64,000 bases of DNA from Candidatus Zemynaea palustris. Lineage in GTDB: Bacteria > Vulcanimicrobiota > Vulcanimicrobiia > Vulcanimicrobiales > Vulcanimicrobiaceae. Location: contig PLCB01000026.1 in NCBI GenBank assembly GCA_003134695.1, positions 213,684 through 277,683 on the forward strand, in the 5' to 3' direction. Position 1 is the first letter of the stretch. Every line of letters begins with the position of its first letter. The notes beneath the pieces are model-generated. The model did no database searches and had not been told where the DNA came from. It saw only the letters and a list, made by a program, of their open reading frames with translations. The translations under genes and the position numbers were made by a program. This document shows, piece after piece, positions 16,598 to 26,300 of this stretch.

Positions 16598-18781
16598 ATG
16601 CCTACGCTCGAGCCGATCGATGATCTGATCGCCAAAGTCCGGTCGTACGACCCGACGGTCGAGGCGTCATGGCTGCGCGAGGTCTACGAGGTCGCCGACA
16701 AAGCCCACGAGGGGCAGCAGCGGGCGTCGGGAGAGTCGTACATCGAGCACCCGCTGGCCGTCGCGCGCGTCCTTGCGGACATGGAGATGGACCGGGCGAC
16801 GATCGCCGCCGCGCTTCTGCACGACGTCGTCGAGGATACCTCGCTCACGAGCGAGCAGGTCAACGAGAAATTTGGGCCCGAGATCGCACAGCTCGTCGAA
16901 GGCGTCACCAAGCTGACGCGCATCCCGTATCAGACCAAAGAAGACGCGCAGGTCGAGAACCTCCGCAAGATGTTCATGGCGATGGCCAAGGACATCCGGG
17001 TGATCATCATCAAGCTCGCCGACCGCCTGCACAACATGCGGACCTTGGCGAGCCTCCCGGCCGACAAGCAAGAGTCGATCGCGCGCGAGACGATCGAGAT
17101 CTACGCTCCGATCGCCCATCGCCTGGGCATCTGGAAGGTCAAGTGGGATCTCGAGGACCTCTCGCTGCGCCATCTCGACGCGAAAGCGTATGGCGACATC
17201 GCCGACCGCGTCGCAAAGAAGCGCGCCGAACGCGAGGCCGCGGTGAATTCCGTCATCGCCGAATTGCGCAAGACGTTCGCAACCGTCGACGTTCAGGCCG
17301 AAGTCACCGGCCGGCCCAAGCACTTCTACTCCATCTACGAGAAGATGCGCCGCGGTCGCGACTTCGCGACGATCTACGATCTCACCGCGGTGCGCGTGAT
17401 CGTCGACTCGGTGAAAGACTGTTACGGGGCGCTTGGCGCGGTGCACTCGGTGTGGAAGCCGATCCCCGGGCGCTTCAAAGATTACATCGCGATGCCGAAA
17501 CCCAACGGCTATCAGTCGTTGCACACGACCGTCGTCGGGCCAGGCGGCGATCCGATCGAGATCCAGATCCGCACCTTCGAAATGCACCGCGTCAGTGAAT
17601 ATGGGGTCGCGGCGCATTGGCGTTATAAGGAAGGCGGCAAGGTCGACGATTTCGAGAAGAAGCTGACCTGGTTGCGCTCCCTGCTCGAGACCCAAAGCGA
17701 CGTCAGCGATTCGCGCGCGTTCATGGAGAACCTGAAGCTCGATCTCTTCGAGAACCAGGTTTTCATTTTTTCTCCCAAGGCCGACGTCTACTCGCTCGCC
17801 GCCGGCTCGACGCCGCTCGACTTCGCCTACCAGGTGCACACCGACATCGGCCACCACTGCGTCGGCGCGAAGGTCAACGGCAAGATCGTTCCGCTCGATT
17901 ATAAGTTGCGTAACGGCGACATTTGCGAAGTCTTGGTCAATAAGACGTCGCGACCGTCCCTCGACTGGCTCACGATCGTCCACACCTCGAGCGCGAAACA
18001 CAAGATCAAGCAGTGGTTCCGCAAGGAACGCAAACACGAGAACGTCGTGCTGGGCCAAGAAGCGGTCGAACGCGAACTTGCGCGCGAACACCTGCGACCC
18101 GATCTCGCGCGCGGCGAGTTGATCGAACGGATCGCCAAGCGGATGAATCACGCGGAGCCGACCGATTTGTTCGCGGCGATCGGCTTCGGCGACACCTCGG
18201 CGACGACCGTGGTGCAACGCATCAAGGACGAGATGAAGTCGTCCAACATCGTCGAGCTCTCGACCCTGCAGCGCGTCGCACCGCCGGCCTCGGCCGCGAG
18301 GCGGCCGTCGCGCAACGCGAGCGGCATTCGCATCGCCGGCGTCGACGACGTCTTAGTGCGCGTTTCGAAGTGTTGCAGCCCGGTGCCGGGCGACCCGATC
18401 ATGGGCTACGTCACGATCGGCAAGGGCGTCTCGGTCCACCGGGCCGACTGCCCGAACGTGGCGTACATGGCAGCCTCGCCCGAACGGATTCTCCAAGCCT
18501 CGTGGATCGAGACCGCCGAGCACACGCACGCCGTCGACGTCGAGGTCGAGGCCATCGATCGCGCGGGCCTGCTGCAAGACGTGATGGCGGCGTGCGCCGA
18601 GTATAAGACGAACGCCTCGTCGGTGACCGCGCGCGTCAAACGCGACAAGACCGCCGTGATCAGCCTCACGCTCGAGATCGCCAACCTCGTCCACCTGCAC
18701 AAGGTGCTCGAGAAACTGCGCGCCATCAAGGACGTGCGCACCGTCTATCGCGTCACGAAGCGCGAAGCCAAGAGCGGCTAG
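16598..18781 (+). CDS. rel: RelA/SpoT-type (p)ppGpp synthetase/hydrolase
   Basis: The 727-residue long Rsh protein has every expected domain. The HD hydrolase (EHPLAVA with H51, LLHDVVEDT with H75, D76, E79, D80) is intact, so it should degrade ppGpp. The synthetase domain has GRPKHFYSIYEKM and the pattern IPGRFKDYIAMPKPNGYQSL ending at HWRYKEG. The TGS domain follows near residue 390-450 (DVYSLAAGSTPLDFAYQV), and the C-terminal ACT domain covers ~655-727. It is probably the only Rsh in this genome, as in most single-Rsh lineages, but that cannot be seen from one window. Confidence 0.95.
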   Translation: MPTLEPIDDLIAKVRSYDPTVEASWLREVYEVADKAHEGQQRASGESYIEHPLAVARVLADMEMDRATIAAALLHDVVEDTSLTSEQVNEKFGPEIAQLVEGVTKLTRIPYQTKEDAQVENLRKMFMAMAKDIRVIIIKLADRLHNMRTLASLPADKQESIARETIEIYAPIAHRLGIWKVKWDLEDLSLRHLDAKAYGDIADRVAKKRAEREAAVNSVIAELRKTFATVDVQAEVTGRPKHFYSIYEKMRRGRDFATIYDLTAVRVIVDSVKDCYGALGAVHSVWKPIPGRFKDYIAMPKPNGYQSLHTTVVGPGGDPIEIQIRTFEMHRVSEYGVAAHWRYKEGGKVDDFEKKLTWLRSLLETQSDVSDSRAFMENLKLDLFENQVFIFSPKADVYSLAAGSTPLDFAYQVHTDIGHHCVGAKVNGKIVPLDYKLRNGDICEVLVNKTSRPSLDWLTIVHTSSAKHKIKQWFRKERKHENVVLGQEAVERELAREHLRPDLARGELIERIAKRMNHAEPTDLFAAIGFGDTSATTVVQRIKDEMKSSNIVELSTLQRVAPPASAARRPSRNASGIRIAGVDDVLVRVSKCCSPVPGDPIMGYVTIGKGVSVHRADCPNVAYMAASPERILQASWIETAEHTHAVDVEVEAIDRAGLLQDVMAACAEYKTNASSVTARVKRDKTAVISLTLEIANLVHLHKVLEKLRAIKDVRTVYRVTKREAKSG

Positions 18782-18864
18782 CCGCCGCGCCGCCTCCCTC
18801 GGCGGGAACGCCGGGCGCGCGGAGTGCGTTTCTCAGGTAGAGAGAGACTGCCGAGAGCCCAACC

Positions 18865-20271
18865 GTGCCCATCTTTCGAATCCTTGCCGCCACCGCCGCC
18901 GTTGTCGCGGCCCTTTTTGCCGTCTCGCAGGTCGCGGTCGCCCAGACGGGAGATCCGGCGCGGCCGGACGTGTTGGTCGTCGGCGGGACGCCGGCCGGCG
19001 TTGCGGCGGCGATCTCTGCGGCGCGCCGCGGCGAGCGCGTGACGCTGGTCAGCGCCGGCGACGACCTCGCGGGCGTCCTGGGCGACGGGATGATGGACCA
19101 GTGGGATCTCAATCTGACGCCGGGCGGCGCACCGGTCGAGAGCGGCATCTTCACGGAAATCTACGATCGCCTCGGGGAATCGTTCAGCCCGCAGACCGCT
19201 GAGGAGGTTCTTGCGCAGATGGTCGCCGCCGAACCACGCGTCGCCGTGGTCTACGACGAACAACCCGTCGCGGTTACGTTGCCGCTCGGTTTCGGCGACG
19301 CCGTCGTCGAGAGCGTTACCTTTCAGAATAGCGAGACGCACGCGCGCTCGAGCATCGGCGCGCCGTTCGTCATCGACGCGACCGACAACGGCGACGTCGC
19401 GGTGCTCGCCGGCGCGCGTTACGATCTCGGCCGCCAAGACGCGGGTGTCGACGAGCGGATGCAGCCGGTCACGTTGATGTTCACGCTCGACGGCGTCGAT
19501 TGGCCGAGGGTGGCGAGTACCTACGAGCCGCTGCGCTACGGGCCCGGCGGCGCGACCGATCGTAGCGCTTGGGGCTATCACGATCTTATGGCCGCCTACG
19601 AGCCGCGGTCGGCGCACGTCCTCGTCCCGGACTTGAATCTGGGCCGGCTCCACAGCGGCGAAGTCAGCGTCAACGCCATCGACGTCCTCGGGATCAACGG
19701 CCTCGATCCGAAGCAACTCGATCTTGCGCGCCGCGTGACGCTGCGCGAGGCGCCACTTTTAGTCGCGTATCTGCGCGCCAAGCTGCCGGGGTTCGAGAAC
19801 GCGCGCATCGGCCGCTTCGCGTCGGAAGTCTACGTCCGCGAAACGCGTCACATCGCCGGGCTCGAGCGATTGGCCGGAGACGACGTTTGGGGTGGAAAGA
19901 TCCCCGCCGACACGATCGGGCTGGCCTCGTATCCGATCGACATCCACCCGGTCGTCGCAACCGATAAGTCGGCCTACGCGCCGCAGCGTCACGTTTACGG
20001 CATCCCGTTCGGCGCGATGGTGCCGAAGGGTTTGACGAACGTGCTGGTCGCCAGTCCGGCAATTTCGGCGACGCATCTCGCCGCCGGCAGCGCGCGTACG
20101 ATTCCGACGACGATCGAGGAAGGCGAAGCGGCAGGCGCGGCGTGCGCACTCGCGCTGACGGAGAAGATCGATTTTCTTCAACTCGCCCAGCAGCCGGACG
20201 ACATCGCCGAACTGCGCAGCAATCTCGTCGCAGCCGGCGTCCTGTTGTCAGGCTCCCTGCGCCGCGGTTAA
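18865..20271 (+). CDS. Exported FAD-dependent oxidoreductase
   Basis: The 468-residue protein has an N-terminal signal sequence (ATAAVVAALFAVSQVAVA), then a Rossmann dinucleotide fold PDVLVVGGTPAGVAAAISAA and downstream VIDATDNGDVAVLAGA, typical of the FAD_oxidored family (PF12831). The C-terminal FAD-contact region is IPFGAMVPKGLTNVLVASPA with TTIEEGEAAGAACALAL. The substrate is unknown, and an exported member is notable because FAD must be loaded before or during transport. The start is a GTG. Its 3' end overlaps the convergent amidohydrolase gene by 24 bases. Confidence 0.75.
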   Translation: MPIFRILAATAAVVAALFAVSQVAVAQTGDPARPDVLVVGGTPAGVAAAISAARRGERVTLVSAGDDLAGVLGDGMMDQWDLNLTPGGAPVESGIFTEIYDRLGESFSPQTAEEVLAQMVAAEPRVAVVYDEQPVAVTLPLGFGDAVVESVTFQNSETHARSSIGAPFVIDATDNGDVAVLAGARYDLGRQDAGVDERMQPVTLMFTLDGVDWPRVASTYEPLRYGPGGATDRSAWGYHDLMAAYEPRSAHVLVPDLNLGRLHSGEVSVNAIDVLGINGLDPKQLDLARRVTLREAPLLVAYLRAKLPGFENARIGRFASEVYVRETRHIAGLERLAGDDVWGGKIPADTIGLASYPIDIHPVVATDKSAYAPQRHVYGIPFGAMVPKGLTNVLVASPAISATHLAAGSARTIPTTIEEGEAAGAACALALTEKIDFLQLAQQPDDIAELRSNLVAAGVLLSGSLRRG

Positions 20272-21522
20272 CAAGTCTTTGACGATTCGCCCCTCTTTGA
20301 GGATGAGCAGGAGCGACTCGTCGGTACGCTCCAGCAGGCCGAGGTCTTCCAGCGGATTGCCGTCGATCACCAGCAGGTCGGCGATCGCGCCGGCCGCGAC
20401 CGTCCCAAGTTTTCCGGCGCGCTGAACGAGATCGGCATTGATCGACGTTGCCGAACGCAGGACGTCGACCGGGTCCTGAACCTTCGCGCGCAAGATGAAC
20501 TCGTGCGACTGAAAGCGATGGAGATCGCCGAGCAAATCGGTTCCGAACCCGAGGCGAATCCCGGCTTCATGACAGTACGCGACGGCCTGCAGGCCGGAGC
20601 CTTCCACTTCTTTGAGCTTCGCGAGGCTCTGCGGGAGCAAGCCTTCGTTGCTGCCGCACATCGCGTCGTACGTGACGAGCGTCGGGTCGACGAACGCATC
20701 GTGATCCGCGACGAATTTGGCGGTCTCGCGATCGATCAAGTTGGCGTGCTCGATCGAGCGGACGCCGAGTGCAACCGAGCGGCGGATGCTGCGTGACGTG
20801 TAGGCGTGCGCAAGGACGTAGGCGCGGCGCGTCGCCGCCTCTTCGACGGCCGCGCGAATCTCGTCGTCCGAAAACTGATCCATCCAGATCGGATCGGTCG
20901 GCGAAACGACGCCTCCCGAGACGAAGATCTTGATTTGGTGCGCGCCGCGCCGGAGTTCTTCGCGCGCCGCGAGCCGAACGGCGTCGGCGCCGTCGACAAT
21001 TTGCGTAAGCCCGAGGCTCTTGCAGCCGCACGAGTCGTCGCCGGGTCGCATGTCCCCGTGTCCACCGGTTTGCGTGAGCGCTTTGCCGCCGAAGAAGATG
21101 CGCGGCCCAACGATCAGGCCTTCGTCGACCGCGCGAGCGAGGCCGGCATCGGCGCCCGCGGCGTCGCGAACCGTCGTAAAGCCGCGCAGCAACGCGGCTT
21201 CGAGCAGCGGCCGCGCTCGGTGCGCCCGCAGTACCGGGTGCGTGGCGTCGATCTCGCGGACCGAACGGCTCGTGGCGTAGGCGTGAAAGTGCGCGTCGAT
21301 CAAGCCGGGCATCACGGTTCGGCCGCCGACGTCGATGCGCCGGGCATGCGCGACCTCGAGCGCCTGCGTCGAAATCTCGACGATCTCGCCGTTGCGAACG
21401 AGGATGTCGCCGTGCGCAAGCGCCGCTTTGACGCCGTCGAAGATGCGGCAGTTCGCTAGGAGCAGGCCACCGGTCGAGCTCGGCGTAGTTTCACCTCGTG
21501 GTGAATGTGCGTGCCGCGGCAT
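20248..21522 (-). CDS. Amidohydrolase family protein (imidazolonepropionase-like)
   Basis: The 424-residue TIM-barrel hydrolase shows the metal-binding HFHAY near residue 76 (TVMPGLIDAHFHAYAT), a lysine candidate in GAHQIKIFVSGGV, histidines in LAHAYTSRSIRRSV and SIEHANLID, and the catalytic aspartate in GFGTDLLGDL. The C-terminal composite sheet domain (VAAGAIADLLVIDGNPLED) completes the family pattern. These enzymes hydrolyse dipeptide or cyclic amide bonds with one or two metals; the substrate is not predictable here. The ATG start overlaps the divergent SGNH start by about 25 bases, so one of the two starts may be wrong. Confidence 0.8.
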   Translation of the reverse strand: MPRHAHSPRGETTPSSTGGLLLANCRIFDGVKAALAHGDILVRNGEIVEISTQALEVAHARRIDVGGRTVMPGLIDAHFHAYATSRSVREIDATHPVLRAHRARPLLEAALLRGFTTVRDAAGADAGLARAVDEGLIVGPRIFFGGKALTQTGGHGDMRPGDDSCGCKSLGLTQIVDGADAVRLAAREELRRGAHQIKIFVSGGVVSPTDPIWMDQFSDDEIRAAVEEAATRRAYVLAHAYTSRSIRRSVALGVRSIEHANLIDRETAKFVADHDAFVDPTLVTYDAMCGSNEGLLPQSLAKLKEVEGSGLQAVAYCHEAGIRLGFGTDLLGDLHRFQSHEFILRAKVQDPVDVLRSATSINADLVQRAGKLGTVAAGAIADLLVIDGNPLEDLGLLERTDESLLLILKEGRIVKDLLTAAQGA

Positions 21523-22223
21523 GCGCCGTGCTTCTCACAATGACGGCACCCAGTCCTTCGTTCGCTCAGTCCGCGCCACACGTCTTGCACGACAGTGATC
21601 AGGCCGATGCGGAGCGCTGGTTTGCGTGGCATCGTTCGTATGTCGATCGTGCGAACGCGGGCGACGTCCGCGTCCTTTTTCTCGGCGATTCACTCACCTA
21701 CGGCTGGCTCGTCGACGGACTCGCGACGTGGAAGTCGGTTTTCGTTCCGTTGGGCGCGGAAGATTTCGGGATCGGCGGCGATCGCACCGATGACGTCCTC
21801 TGGCGGATCCATCACGGAGAACTCGACCGCATCGCACCGCGGCTGGTCGTCCTTTCGATCGGAACGAACGATCTGGGCATCGGGCGCAGCGTCGACGAAA
21901 CCGTCGCCGGAATCGCCGCGTGCGTTCACGCGATTCGCGCGAAATTACCGAAGACCAGCACGCTGGTCATCGGCATCTTTCCGCGCGGCACGGGTGGCCC
22001 TTCGACGCCGATGCGCCGCTCGGTTATCGGCGTGAACGCGCGGGTCGCGAAACTCGACGACGGGCGCCGCGTCCGCTACGTCGACTCGGGCGTCGTTTTC
22101 CTCGCGCCGGACGGTAGCCTCAAGGCCGCGCTATTCCGCCCCGATCGGCGTCATCTCTCGAGCGCCGGCTATCGTGCGTGGTCGGAGACCTTGCGTCCGA
22201 AGATCGCCGTGCTCTTGCGCTAA
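21498..22223 (+). CDS. Secreted SGNH/GDSL hydrolase
   Basis: The 241-residue protein has a signal peptide (MVNVRAAACAVLLTMTAPSP) and the four SGNH blocks: GDSLTYGW with the nucleophile Ser65, FGIGGDRTD, SIGTNDLGIG, and the catalytic Asp-His pair in PDRRHLSSAGY. Enzymes of this pattern (like platelet-activating-factor acetylhydrolase) cleave esters of lipids or polysaccharides. Export suggests action on envelope or external substrates. Starts at GTG 21498 or GTG 21501 are equivalent. It is divergent to the amidohydrolase gene. Confidence 0.8.
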   Translation: MVNVRAAACAVLLTMTAPSPSFAQSAPHVLHDSDQADAERWFAWHRSYVDRANAGDVRVLFLGDSLTYGWLVDGLATWKSVFVPLGAEDFGIGGDRTDDVLWRIHHGELDRIAPRLVVLSIGTNDLGIGRSVDETVAGIAACVHAIRAKLPKTSTLVIGIFPRGTGGPSTPMRRSVIGVNARVAKLDDGRRVRYVDSGVVFLAPDGSLKAALFRPDRRHLSSAGYRAWSETLRPKIAVLLR

Positions 22224-22233
22224 CCGATCGGCG

Positions 22234-23199
22234 CTACGACGACACCTTCGTAAAGTCCGAGGGAATCTGGAAGATCGAATTGTCGCTGCGAACCGATGCG
22301 GTGTGACCGCGCTGGGTGGCGATCGCCAGCGTCCCGCTCTGACCGCCTCGGCCCTGGCCGCTGAACGTCACGACCAAGAACATCGCGAAACGATTCGTCG
22401 GTAGCGCCGGGCCCGTCGCACTCATCGTAAAGCGCGGGTTCTTCCCGCTGAGGCTCATCGCGCGCATCAACGACGCGTACTGCCCCATCCCCATCGCCGC
22501 CGGCCCCGTCGCGCCGAGCATCCCGGCCGCCGGACAAACCAGTGAGATCTGCGACATCTTGGCGAGGTATTCGGTCATTCCCATGTTCGACGTCCCCGTG
22601 TCGCCGTTCGGACGCGTGACCGTCATCGCGACGTTCGATTGGTATCCGTCGGTGGTCACGCCGGCGACGTTGCGCGGTCCCAGCGCCTTATTGGTGAGCG
22701 CGATCGCGATCTTCGAGCCGTCGTCGCTCGTGCTCGGCGCGTTCCCGCCGCTCGAGTGTCCGCCGGCGACGGCGGTCGGCTTCGGCTGGTCGAGCGAGAC
22801 AAGTGTGTAGGTCTTGTTCTTGAGATCGAGCTTCGCGATCGTCCGCGCGTCGCAGTCGGTTATCGTCGCTTGTTGCATCGCCGGGTAGTCGACGCGCTCC
22901 TTATCGCCCGCGATATAGTGTCGCGTGGCGAGCCCCGTCTTGAACATTGCCATCGCGGCGGCCGCCTGCTGAACCGCCGCCCCGAGCCCGAACATCCCGC
23001 CTCCGCCCTTGATGGGCGCCGCCGGCTGGGACGCCGTCTGAAAATCCGATTCGAAGTCGCCGGGCTGGACGCCCGCCGTATCGCCCGTCGAGAATTTCAT
23101 GACCTCGTCGTACGACATGCCGGTCACCGGCGCGGCGGAAGCGGGCGCGAGCGCAACGAGCATCGCGCTCAAGGCGACGAAAACGAGCAAACGCTTCAT
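22234..23199 (-). CDS. Secreted hypothetical protein
   Basis: The 321-residue product starts after GAGGAGA and has a signal peptide (KRLLVFVALSAMLVALAPAS). The mature chain contains a segment of Gly/Ala (AVQQAAAAMAMFKTG) and a beta-rich middle (VDYPAMQQATITDC, NKTYTLVSLDQPKPT) that recalls exported proteins with GLUG-like or DUF4412-like sheets. I cannot name a family. It lies between SGNH hydrolase (convergent) and the RND pump (same strand, 124 bases). Confidence 0.5.
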   Translation of the reverse strand: MKRLLVFVALSAMLVALAPASAAPVTGMSYDEVMKFSTGDTAGVQPGDFESDFQTASQPAAPIKGGGGMFGLGAAVQQAAAAMAMFKTGLATRHYIAGDKERVDYPAMQQATITDCDARTIAKLDLKNKTYTLVSLDQPKPTAVAGGHSSGGNAPSTSDDGSKIAIALTNKALGPRNVAGVTTDGYQSNVAMTVTRPNGDTGTSNMGMTEYLAKMSQISLVCPAAGMLGATGPAAMGMGQYASLMRAMSLSGKNPRFTMSATGPALPTNRFAMFLVVTFSGQGRGGQSGTLAIATQRGHTASVRSDNSIFQIPSDFTKVSS

Positions 23200-23322
23200 T
23201 AGTACGCTCTCCTCAATCCGAGACTAGGGTGGGTGTCGGAGAGCTTCGCATCTCGCGAAGTCTCCTTCTCGAGCCTGCTAGTCTCGTTACGGCGCCTTCC
23301 ACGACCGTCCTTTGGCGGGCGG

Positions 23323-26300
23323 CTACTTATAGACGCCGGCGGGTTCGCGCTTGGTGGGCAGTGGCGGAGTCGGGGGCGGCGTCGTTGGGAAGAGCCTCGG
23401 CGGTTTCGCCGTGAAGCGCGATTCGACGTTGCGCACGAGCCACAGATACAGCGTCGGCACGAACAACAGCGAGAGCATCGTCGAGGTGATCAGGCCGCCG
23501 ACCACGACCGTTCCGAGCGGCGCCTGCGTCGAACTTCCGGCTTCGATGCCGAGCGCGAGCGGCAGCATCCCGCCGATCGTGGCGAGCGTCGTCATCAGAA
23601 TCGGCCGCAGCCGGCGCGGCCCGGCGTGTAGCAACGCCTCGACCGGACCCATCCCAGCGCGGCGCATCTGTTTGGTGAACTCGATGACCAGGATCGCGTT
23701 CTTGACGCAGATGCCGACGAGCATCAGCGAGCCGATGAACGCCGTCAAGCCGAAAGCGCGATGCGTCACCAAGAGCCCCCCGATGATGCCGATCGCCGCG
23801 AATGGTACGGCCATCATGATCGCGAACGGATCGATGAACGACTCGAACTGCGACGCGAGCAGCATATAGATGAGCAGAATCGCGAGGATGACGACCAGCG
23901 CCATCGAGCTGAAGGTATCGGTGTTCTGTTTGATCGACGGCCCAAAATCCCAACGATAGCCGGCCGGCAGCGGGTAGGTCGCCATGATCTTTCCCGCTTC
24001 GTCGACAACTTCGCCGAGTGGGTGGCCGAGCACGGTCGCGTTGATGTCGATGCGGCGCTGTTTGTTTTGGCGGCTGATTTGCGACGGGCCAACGCCGTTG
24101 ACGACTTGCGCCAACGCACCTAACGGAACGCTACCGAGCGTTTGCGCGGTGCCGGCATTTCCGGTGGTGCCGATCGGATTGTTCCCGCTCAGAATGCCGC
24201 TGCCGCTGCTGCCGCTCCCGCCCGTCGATCCCGTAGTACTCGTCGTAGGGCCGCTCGAGCCGCCGGGCGTCACGCTTCCCGACGCCGTCGAGGAGCTGCC
24301 GCCACCCGAAGGCGGCGTCAACTGCAAGGTCGCGATCGAGTCGAACGAGCGTCGCTGAGCGGGCGGCGCTTCCACCATGATCGGGTACTGCACGCCGTTG
24401 ATCAGGTAGTACGACGCGATCGTGCCGCTGGTCGCGGTCGCGATGTCGGTGGCGACGTCGGCGGTCGTAAAACCGTACTGCGCCGCCTTGCGCCGGTCGA
24501 TCCTTACGTCGACCTCCGGCTGCGTCGGTGACACGTTGGTATCGGGCCGGATGACGCCGGGAATCAGCGCGAGCTGCGTGATCGCGCCCTGGGCAAGGTC
24601 GTATAACTTGTCGACGTCGGGGCCGAAGATTTGAACTTGCAGGCTGTCCGCGCCTTGCGTCACTTGCTGCTGCAGAATGTCGATCGTCCGGCCGCGGATC
24701 GTGGTCCCGACGAGCGCCTTGCGCAGTGCGCGGCGCTCTGCCAAGACCTGGGGCGAGACGTTCGGCGCCGGCGTCGGGGCTGCAGCACCTGGTCCCGGCC
24801 GGGTCGCTGATCCGCCGAGGCGGCGCTGCCATTCGTTGACGAACGCGGTCGCTTTCGGGCCCTCGATCCCTTCGCGCAGGATGACCGAAAACTGCGCTTG
24901 ATTGGTAATCTGTCGGGCGCCGCCGCCGCCGAATGCCGAGCCAACCGTCACGCCGACGCCGATGACGCGCGGATCGCTACGGAACGCCGCTTCGACGAGT
25001 TTCGCGACTCTGTTCGTGGAAGCAAGCGCGCTACCGTTGGGCAGCCGAACGTCGAAGCGCGTGAAGCGCGAGTCCGACGCCGGGAAGATCTCGGTCTTCA
25101 CGATACCGACCTTGACGAGGGTAACCGAAATCACCAGAAGCAGGACGCCGGTTCCCAAGATGGGCCCAGGCCGCTCGATCGCCCAACCGAGCACGTTGCG
25201 ATACCAATTCTCGAAGCGATCGTAGACTTCGTCGAATCGGATCGAGAACCGATTCTTGATATGTGCGTCGGCGGGCTTCAAGAAGATGCTGGAAAGCATC
25301 GGGACCGTCGTCACCGCCACGAGGAGCGAGATTGCGACGGCCGTCATGACCGTCAGCGCGAACGGGCCGAAGATGAGCCCCTGCAGACCCGGGATGAGGA
25401 GCAGCGGTACGAACACCGTGATGACGGTGACGCTCGACGAGAAGACGGCGCTGAAGATCTGCGTCGTCGCGTTGCGGGCGGCGTCGAGCGGGGAGTCGCC
25501 TTCGTCGAGATGCCGGAAGATGTTCTCGATGACGACGACCGCGTCGTCGACGATCAGGCCGACAGAGAGTGCCATGCCGCCGAGGGTCATCGTGTTGAGC
25601 GTCTGGTGCGTGATATATAAGGCGAAGATCGTTCCGAGCACCGCTATCGGCAGCGAAATCGCGACGATGACGGTCGAGCGCCACGCATGCAGGAACAGGA
25701 GGATGATGAGCACCGCAAGGACGGCGCCGAATATCGCCGTATGCTCCAGCGCGTTGATCGCTTCGAGGATGAAGCCACGCTGCTCGAGGACCGGCTGGAA
25801 GTGCATCGTGGGATAGCGACGCTGAAGTTCGGCCATCTTGGCGTAGATGCCGTTGGCGACGGAGACGACGTTGGCGTCGGGCTGAGCGCTGATGCCCATC
25901 CGAAGCGCCGGAATGCCGTCGAGCCGCGTGAAGATGCGCTGTTCCTCGATCGAATCGGTGACTCGCGCGACGTCGCGCAGATAGATCGGCGCTCCGTTCT
26001 TCACCGTGGCGACGGTGTTGGCCAATTCGTCGGCCGACCTATAGAGTTGGCTAGTGCGGATGCCGAACTCGTTGGGGCCGATGGCGATGATGCCGGCCGG
26101 ATTGTCGACGTTCTGCGTCGAGATCGTCTGGATGATCGAATTGTTCGTCAGTCCGTAACCGGCCAGCAGCTTCTGGTCGGGTTCGACCATGATGGCGCGG
26201 GTCTGCCCGCCGGTGACGAACGCGCTGCCGACGCCCGGGATCGCCGAGAACTCGTCGGCGAGAAAATTCGTGAACAGGTCGTTGAGGTCGCGTTGCGTTC

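Noticed and set aside
16667..18217. 516-codon open frame on the minus strand within rel
   Set aside because: It is a shadow of the rel gene; codon structure and all motifs belong to the plus strand.
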